From NCBI RefSeq assembly GCF_900110575.1, contig NZ_FOEF01000006.1, forward strand, positions 310,001-374,000: 64,000 nucleotides of DNA. The letters run 5' to 3'. The translations under genes and the position numbers were made by a program. Below are positions 57,656 to 64,000 of the stretch, piece by piece. The notes below the pieces were generated by a model, which saw only the letters and a program-made list of their open reading frames with translations, did not search any database and was not told the DNA's origin. Positions within the stretch are counted from its first letter, which is position 1. Each line of letters starts with the position of its first letter. The stretch is from Amycolatopsis saalfeldensis (GTDB taxonomy: Bacteria > Actinomycetota > Actinomycetes > Mycobacteriales > Pseudonocardiaceae).

Positions 57656-58771
57656 GTGCGAATACTCATCGTGGGCGGCGGCGTGCTCGGCACCATGCAT
57701 GCCTGGACGGCCGTCGAACGTGGTCATGAAGTGGTCCAGCTGGAGCGGGAGGCCGAGGCGCGGGGCGCGTCCGTGCGGAACTTCGGCCTGGTGTGGGTCG
57801 GTGGCCGGGCGGCGGGCGCCGAGCTGGCGACGGCGGTGCGGGCCCGGCGGCTGTGGGAGCGGATCGGCGAGCGGGTGCCGGGCCTCGGCTTCCGGGACAA
57901 CGGCTCGCTCACTCTCGTCCGCACCGAGGCGGAGCTGGCCGTCGCCAGGGAGGTGGCGGCCAGTCCGGACGCGGCGCGCGGGTTCAAGCTGCTCGACGCC
58001 GCGGAGACGCGGGAGCTGAACCCCGCGCTGCGCGGTGACTTCCTCGGCGCGCTGTGGTGCGACCGCGACGCCGCGGTCGAGCCCCGCACCGCGCAGCCCG
58101 CCCTTCGCGCCGCGCTGACGGCGAGCGGCCGCTACACCTGGCGGCCCGGGCGCGAGGTCCGCACGCTGACCTCGACCGGCGTCGTCGATGACCACGGCGA
58201 GCGGCACGAGGGCGACGTGGTGCTGTTCTGCACCGGCGCGTGGCTCGGGGGCCTGGTCCGCGAGGTCGCCGGTGAGCTGCCGGTCCGGCGGGTGCGGCTG
58301 CAGATGGCGCAGACCGAGCCGCTCGGCGAGCCGCTCACCACCAGCGTCGCCGACGCCGACAGCTTCCGCTACTACCCGGCGTACCGCGGCCCCGCCCTCG
58401 ACGGGCTCAACTCCGGCCAGCCGCAGGGCGAGATCCCCGCCGGCCACGCCATGCAGCTGCTGATGGTGCAGCGGCTCGACGGTTCGCTGACGATCGGCGA
58501 CACGCACGAGTACACGCAGCCGTTCGGCTTCGACGTCGACGAGGATCCGTACGGCCACCTCGCCGAGGTCGCCGGCGCGCTGCTCGGCCGCCCGCTGCCG
58601 CGGATCCGGCGCCGCTGGGCCGGCGTGTACGCCCAGGCCACCGACGCGGGCGCGATCGTGCACCGGGAACGCCTGTCGGACAACGCTTTCCTGGTCACCG
58701 GCCCGGGCGGGCGGGGCATGACCTGCTCCCCGGCCATCGCCGAGGACACGGCCGCGGAGCTGGGCCTGTGA
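57656..58771 (+). CDS. FAD-dependent oxidoreductase of phosphonate context (TIGR03364-like)
   Basis: A 371-residue FAD-dependent amine oxidoreductase (DAO fold). The Rossmann loop is ILIVGGGVLGTMHAWTAVE at the N-terminus, with SVRNFGLVWVGGRAAG following, and FLVTGPGGRGMTCSPAIAED near the C-terminus. Its closest grouping by neighbourhood is the clade (TIGR03364) that occurs next to phosphonatase-like HAD enzymes, which is the case here: the HAD gene overlaps its stop. Oxidation of a (possibly N-methylated) aminophosphonate to an aldehyde is a reasonable guess. Confidence 0.75.
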   Translation: MRILIVGGGVLGTMHAWTAVERGHEVVQLEREAEARGASVRNFGLVWVGGRAAGAELATAVRARRLWERIGERVPGLGFRDNGSLTLVRTEAELAVAREVAASPDAARGFKLLDAAETRELNPALRGDFLGALWCDRDAAVEPRTAQPALRAALTASGRYTWRPGREVRTLTSTGVVDDHGERHEGDVVLFCTGAWLGGLVREVAGELPVRRVRLQMAQTEPLGEPLTTSVADADSFRYYPAYRGPALDGLNSGQPQGEIPAGHAMQLLMVQRLDGSLTIGDTHEYTQPFGFDVDEDPYGHLAEVAGALLGRPLPRIRRRWAGVYAQATDAGAIVHRERLSDNAFLVTGPGGRGMTCSPAIAEDTAAELGL

Positions 58772-59436
58772 CCCCCGAGCTGGTGGTGCTGGACATGGCC
58801 GGCACCACGGTGGTGGACGACGGCCTGGTCGTGCGCGCCTTCACCGAGGCGATCGGCTCGGCCGGAGTGTCCGAAGAGGACGATCGTTTCCCGAAGATGC
58901 TGGCCTACGTCGAAGAGACGATGGGGCAGTCGAAGATCACCGTTTTCCGTGCTCTGCTGGGCGAAGAGACGGCCGCGCAGGAGGCGAACGCCGCGTTCGA
59001 GCGCGCGTACGCCCGGCTGGTCGCGGCGGGGGAGTGCACCCCGGTCGACGGCGCCGAGGACGTGATCCGCGCGCTGCGTGCCGACGGCGTCAAGGTCGCC
59101 TTCGGCACCGGGTTCGCCCCGGCCACCCAGACTGCGATCCTCGACGCGCTGGGCTGGCGCGATCTCGCCGACCTCGCGCTCGCGCCGGGCGAAGGCGTCC
59201 GCGGCCGCCCGTTCCCCGACCTGGTCCTGGCCGCGGCGCTGCGGCTGGAGGTGTCCGACGTGCGGCGGATCGCCGTCGCCGGGGACACCCCGTCCGACGT
59301 CCGCTCCGGGCTCGCCGCCGGCGCGTCCGTGGTCGCGGGCGTGCTGACCGGCGCGGGCACCCGGGCCGGCCTCGAAGCCGCCGGCGCCACCCACGTCCTC
59401 GATTCCGTGCGTGACCTCCCCTCCCTGCTGCGTTAA
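58768..59436 (+). CDS. Phosphonatase-like HAD hydrolase
   Basis: A 222-residue haloacid-dehalogenase enzyme. The nucleophile motif is LDMAGTT with Asp9, and the residue two positions on is Ala11 rather than Asp, the mark of phosphonatases. The cap-domain MGQSK gives Lys56, the place of the Schiff-base lysine of PhnX (MGLLK). GDTPSDVRSGLAAGAS is the third motif. This suggests hydrolysis of the C-P bond of phosphonoacetaldehyde or a close analogue. The GTG start overlaps the oxidoreductase stop; the ABC transporter genes follow. Confidence 0.82.
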   Translation: MTPELVVLDMAGTTVVDDGLVVRAFTEAIGSAGVSEEDDRFPKMLAYVEETMGQSKITVFRALLGEETAAQEANAAFERAYARLVAAGECTPVDGAEDVIRALRADGVKVAFGTGFAPATQTAILDALGWRDLADLALAPGEGVRGRPFPDLVLAAALRLEVSDVRRIAVAGDTPSDVRSGLAAGASVVAGVLTGAGTRAGLEAAGATHVLDSVRDLPSLLR

Positions 59437-59449
59437 AGGAGCCAAGACC

Positions 59450-60483
59450 ATGAAGACCCCGAATGCAGTGGCGTACGTCCTCGCCGCGGGCCTGCTCGGC
59501 CTGCTCGCCGCCTGCGGCGGGACCGGCGGCGGCGCGGCCGCGGACGGCAAGACCGTCACGGTGTACACAGTGGACGGTCTGGAAGACTGGTACACCGCCC
59601 GGTTCGCCGAATTCAAGCAGCAGACCGGCATCACCGTGCAGGCCGTCACCGCCGGCTCCGGCGAAGTGGCCTCGCGCGTGGAGAAGGAAAAGAGCAACAC
59701 GCAGGCCGACGTGCTGATCACCCTGCCGCCGTTCATCCAGCAGGTGGCGCAGCAGGGCCTGCTCGCCTCGTCCGCGCCGCAGGGCACCGGCCAGGTGCCG
59801 GCCGCGGAGAAGGACCCGCAGGGCCGCTACTTCGCCATGATGAACAACTACATCAGCTTCATCTACAACCCGCAGCAGGCCAAGCCCGCGCCGAAGACCT
59901 GGAACGACCTGCTCGACCCGAAGTACCGCGGCAAGCTCCAGTACTCCACGCCCGGCGAGGCCGGGGACGGCACGGCCGTGCTGCTCCAGCTGCAGCACGT
60001 GTTCGGCGACCAGGGCGCGCTGGACTACCTGGGCAAGCTCCAGGCGAACAACGTAGGGCCGTCCTCGTCCACCGGCAAGCTGCAGCCGAAGGTGGCGAAG
60101 GGCGAGCTGCTGGTGGCCAACGGCGACGTGCAGATGAACCTGGCCGAGATCGGCAAGAGCGGCGGCTTCGACGTCTTCTTCCCGGCCGACGCCCAGGGCA
60201 AGCGCTCGACCTTCGCGATCCCGTACGAGGCCGGGCTGGTCACGAACGCCCCGCACGCGGACAACGGGAAGAAGCTGCTGGACTTCCTGTTCTCGCCGGC
60301 GACCCAGGCCAAGGCGGCCGACGCCTTCGGCATCCCGGCCCGCGCCGACGTCAAGTCCACCGGTGCGAACGCGGACCGGATCAAGGCCACGATGACCGGC
60401 GTCGAGGTCTGGCAGCCGGACTGGACCACGGTGCTGGGCCGCCTCGATGCGGACCTGGCCGCCTACAAGAAGGCCATCGGCCA

Positions 60484-60487
<4 letters not shown>
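59450..60487 (+). CDS. ABC substrate-binding lipoprotein (2-aminoethylphosphonate type)
   Basis: A 345-residue lipoprotein: lipobox LLAACGG (Cys22), then VTVYTVDGLEDWYTARFAEF and AGSGEVASRVEKEKSNTQAD, which are typical of Fe(III)- and aminoethylphosphonate-type binding proteins (class I periplasmic-like). AKGELLVANGDVQMNLAEIG is in the second lobe. Position next to a phosphonatase-like gene favours aminophosphonate over iron. The ATG at 59450 follows AAAGGAG. Confidence 0.82.
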
Positions 60488-61550
<1,063 letters not shown>

Positions 61551-61554
<4 letters not shown>

Positions 61555-62432
61555 CCGGCCTCGTCTTCGAAGCCGCCGCCCCGGCCCGCGCCGGACGCCG
61601 TCCCCAGCGCGTCCGGCGGGCCCGGCTGTGGTGGCTGCTCCCGCCGGTGGTCGTGCTGCTCGGCTTCTTCGGTTATCCGCTGGTGCTGGTCGCGGTGCAG
61701 TCGTTCACCTCGAAGTCCGGCGCGCTCACGCTTTCGGTGTGGGGCGACGTGCTGGGCTCGGCCGAATTCCGGGACGCGGCCTGGCAGACGGTGCTGCTCG
61801 CGCTGGGCTCGACGGCCGGCTGCCTGCTGCTCGGCACCTTCCTGGCGCTGGCGGTCGCGTTCGTGCCGTTCCCCGGCGCGCGGGCGCTGGCGCGGCTGGT
61901 CGACACGCTGCCGGCGTTCCCGTCGTTCCTCATCGCGCTCGCGTTCACCTTCCTCTACGGCAGCGCGGGGGTGTTCGGCGCCGGCGGCTTCCTGTACTCG
62001 CCGTGGGGCGTGCTGCTGGCCGAGGTCACCTTCTACACGCCGTTCGTGATGCGCCCGGCGCTCGCGGCGTTCGGCCAGGTGCCCGCCGCCCAGCTGGAAG
62101 TGGCGGCGAGCCTCGGCGCGCGGCCGGGCCGGGTGCTGCGCCAGGTGGTGCTTCCGGAGGCGCTGCCGTCACTCGCGTCCGGCGCCTGCCTGGTGCTGCT
62201 GCTGACCATGAACGAGTTCGGGATCGTGTTGTTCCTCGGCGCGAAGGGTGTCACGACGCTGCCGATGCTGGTGTACGGCAAGGCGATCGTGACGTTCGAC
62301 TTCCCGGCCGCGTCGGTGGTCGCGATGGTGGACGTGGTGCTGTCGCTGGTGTTGTACGCGGGTTACCGGCGGGCTGCGGGAGCTATGGGTTCTGGGGGAG
62401 GGGGCGGCGGTGCTGCTGTGGACAAGGCGTAG
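61551..62432 (+). CDS. ABC transporter permease 1
   Basis: A 293-residue permease with six hydrophobic helices. The cytoplasmic loop QLEVAASLGARPGRVLRQVV (EAA motif) contacts the ATPase. A glycine-rich C-terminal tail overlaps the start of the second permease by 23 bases. The GTG start overlaps the ATPase stop. Confidence 0.85.
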
Positions 62433-63207
62433 CCGGGTTTTGCTGTGGCTGGTGGCCGGGGTGGTGTTCGCCGTCGTGGTGGCGGCGCCGCTGGTGATGA
62501 TCGTGCTGGCGTCCTTCGCCGGGCACTGGACCGGCGTGCTGCCCGGCGGTTTCACCGCGTCGCACTATGTCGACGCGCTGTCCGGCGACACCTTCGCGAG
62601 CCTTTCGGTGAGCGTGCAGACCGGCGTGATCGCGTCCGCCGCGGCCGTGCTGCTCGGCAGCTGGGCGGCGCTCGCGGCCGACGGCGCGCCGTCACGGGTG
62701 CGCCAGGCCGTCGGGACGCTGTTCCACCTGCCGATCGCGGTGCCGTCGGTGGTGCTGGGGCTGGCGCTGCTCGTGGCGTTCAGCCGGCCGCCGCTCGCGC
62801 TCAACGGCACGCGGTGGATCGTGCTGGCCGCGCACCTGATGTTGTTGCTGCCCTTCGCTTACAGCACGGTCTCGGCCGCCCTGTCCCGGGTGGACCCGCT
62901 GCTGGCGCAGGCTGCGGCCAGCCTCGGCGCGCGGCCGTCACGGGTGCTGCTGCGCGTCCGGATTCCGGTGCTGCTGCCCGCGATGTCCGCTTCGGCGAGC
63001 CTCGCGCTGGCGATGTCGATGGGGGAGCTGGGCGCCACGATGATGCTGTACCCGCCGGACTGGCGGACGCTCCCGGCCAGTGTCTTCGCGCTGACCGACC
63101 GCGGGCAGGTGTTCCTCGCGTCGGCGAGCACCGTCGTGTTGCTGGTGGTGACGCTGGCGGGAGTGGTGCTGCTGGGGCTCGTCCGCGGGCGTGGCTCAGC
63201 TCGGTGA
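62410..63207 (+). CDS. ABC transporter permease 2
   Basis: A 265-residue permease with six helices and a clear EAA-type loop (LLAQAAASLGARPSRVLLRV). It completes a two-permease importer with the ATPase and lipoprotein. The GTG start lies inside the first permease gene. Confidence 0.85.
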   Translation: MLLWTRRSRVLLWLVAGVVFAVVVAAPLVMIVLASFAGHWTGVLPGGFTASHYVDALSGDTFASLSVSVQTGVIASAAAVLLGSWAALAADGAPSRVRQAVGTLFHLPIAVPSVVLGLALLVAFSRPPLALNGTRWIVLAAHLMLLLPFAYSTVSAALSRVDPLLAQAAASLGARPSRVLLRVRIPVLLPAMSASASLALAMSMGELGATMMLYPPDWRTLPASVFALTDRGQVFLASASTVVLLVVTLAGVVLLGLVRGRGSAR

Positions 63208-63263
63208 CGGAGATTCCGGGCCCCCGCGTGCAACCGTTGGGGCCCGGGTTCCGTCCGCTGTGT

Positions 63264-63782
63264 ATGCGGACAACGGTGAAAGTCCTGGGTGTGAGCGTTC
63301 TGCTGCTTTCTGTGGCGGCTTGTGGCGGGCAGTCCGGTTCGGGCGCCTCCGCACCGTCCACTTCGGCCCCGGTTTCCCCGGTGCCGGTTTCTTCGGCGCC
63401 GGGCTCGACGTCCCCGCCGCCGGTGCCGCTGCCCTCGCCGTCCGGGCCGCCCCAAAGCCGCCCGACGCAGGGCGTGCCGCCGGGTGACACGGCGCCGGCC
63501 CCGGGCCAGGTCGACGCTTCGGCCCTGCCGCCGGGTTATCCCCACGACCTCACCCTCGCGCAGGGCGGCAAGGTCGTGGTGATCCAGGCCGAAGAGGGCG
63601 GCTGCGACAAGCTCGCCGCGCGCGCCGGTGAGCAGACAGCCCAGCAGGCCGTCGTGGTGGTCACCGTGACGAAGGCCCCGCACGGCCAGATGTGCCCGAT
63701 GCACATCAGGGACATCTCCCTGCCGGTCACGCTCGACCAGCCGCTCGGCGGCCGGAAACTGGTTCTGCGCCCCGGATCCTGA
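63264..63782 (+). CDS. Small Pro/Ser-rich lipoprotein
   Basis: A 172-residue lipoprotein: VLLLSVAACGG lipobox (Cys near 18), a Ser/Pro-rich linker of about 60 residues and a folded part (YPHDLTLAQGGKVVVIQAEE, then CDKLAARAGEQ and MCPMHIRD) with two cysteines. I do not recognise the domain. The next gene appears to be a similar lipoprotein. Confidence 0.75.
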   Translation: MRTTVKVLGVSVLLLSVAACGGQSGSGASAPSTSAPVSPVPVSSAPGSTSPPPVPLPSPSGPPQSRPTQGVPPGDTAPAPGQVDASALPPGYPHDLTLAQGGKVVVIQAEEGGCDKLAARAGEQTAQQAVVVVTVTKAPHGQMCPMHIRDISLPVTLDQPLGGRKLVLRPGS

Positions 63783-63824
63783 TCACGTGCAACCCCCGGC
63801 GGCGGCGCTTCCGTCCTAGGTGGC

Positions 63825-64000
63825 ATGAGGCACTTGACGAAGCTGGTCGGCACGGGCCTGATCCTCTTGACGGTGACGGCCTGTGGCGGCCAGGAAACGA
63901 TGGCCACCCACCCAGCGTCCGGGAACGACCCCGCGGCGCCGAGCAGCGCGACGACACCGCCCTCGCCCGGCGCGCCGGGCAAACCCCGGCTCGAACTCCC
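63825..64000 (+). CDS. Second small lipoprotein (3' partial)
   Basis: An ATG at 63825 opens a frame that runs off the window. It begins with a short signal peptide and lipobox (LILLTVTACGG), followed by a Ser/Pro/Ala-rich linker and GKPRLEL. The architecture is the same as in the preceding lipoprotein, so the two may be tandem duplicates. The rest is outside the window. Confidence 0.7.
   Translation, partial: MRHLTKLVGTGLILLTVTACGGQETMATHPASGNDPAAPSSATTPPSPGAPGKPRLEL

Overview
The window is high-GC actinobacterial DNA with short or overlapping gene junctions, many GTG starts and GGAGG-type ribosome sites. Gene content and order match the cholesterol catabolic locus of Mycobacterium and Rhodococcus. 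Gene order, the Lrp/peptidase content and a very strong palindromic terminator suggest a Pseudonocardiaceae such as Amycolatopsis; the genus is an inference.

Steroid catabolism is spread over several blocks. Positions 1-3363 hold the ring A/B genes hsaA (5' truncated by the window edge), hsaD, hsaC and hsaB. Positions 8320-17494 and 33008-38113 hold the ring C/D (HIP) genes: fadE33-fadE32-fadE31-ech-fadD3, divergent from fadE30-ipdF-kstR2-fadA6, then ipdC-ipdB-ipdA-echA20, divergent from two SDR genes. KstR2-type operators lie at both divergent promoters, one good and one degenerate. Positions 40687-43321 and 45242-55208 hold side-chain genes: fadA5 divergent from cyp125; the Ltp3/Ltp4/DUF35 trio divergent from an acyl-CoA synthetase; echA19 divergent from fadD19. 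Five KstR-type sites (TnnAACnnGTTnnA) sit in these divergent promoters. Ltp3, Ltp4 and FadD19 together point to C-24-branched (plant) sterol side chains as well as cholesterol.

Between these blocks lie accessory genes. At 3767-5571 there is a lower-GC island with a 5'-truncated TIR-domain gene and an ankyrin-repeat gene. At 17594-24236 there is an ECF sigma / zinc anti-sigma pair flanked by a five-gene overlapping envelope redox operon (lipoprotein, DUF4142, NOX/ferric-reductase-like di-heme membrane protein, 3Fe-4S ferredoxin, FAD reductase) and by a secreted DUF1996 protein. Both flanking units carry the same candidate promoter, TGAACC-N16-CGTAT, so the whole block looks like one sigma-controlled system; this is the most unusual feature of the window. 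At 24243-29417 an Lrp-type regulator is divergent from an M20 hydrolase / DUF3311 / Na+-solute symporter / amidohydrolase operon. A sedolisin-like protease and a frameshifted LtrA gene follow.

At 39677-40046 there is a minisatellite of about 23 copies of a 16-bp unit. At 50191-51643 an SDR/TetR pair shares a palindromic operator. The last part (55263-64000) has a secreted trypsin, a GntR regulator, a DoxX gene behind a perfect ECF41-type promoter, a probable aminophosphonate uptake and degradation operon (FAD oxidoreductase, phosphonatase-like HAD enzyme, ABC transporter) and two small lipoproteins, the last cut by the window end. No rRNA, tRNA, CRISPR array or insertion sequence was seen.
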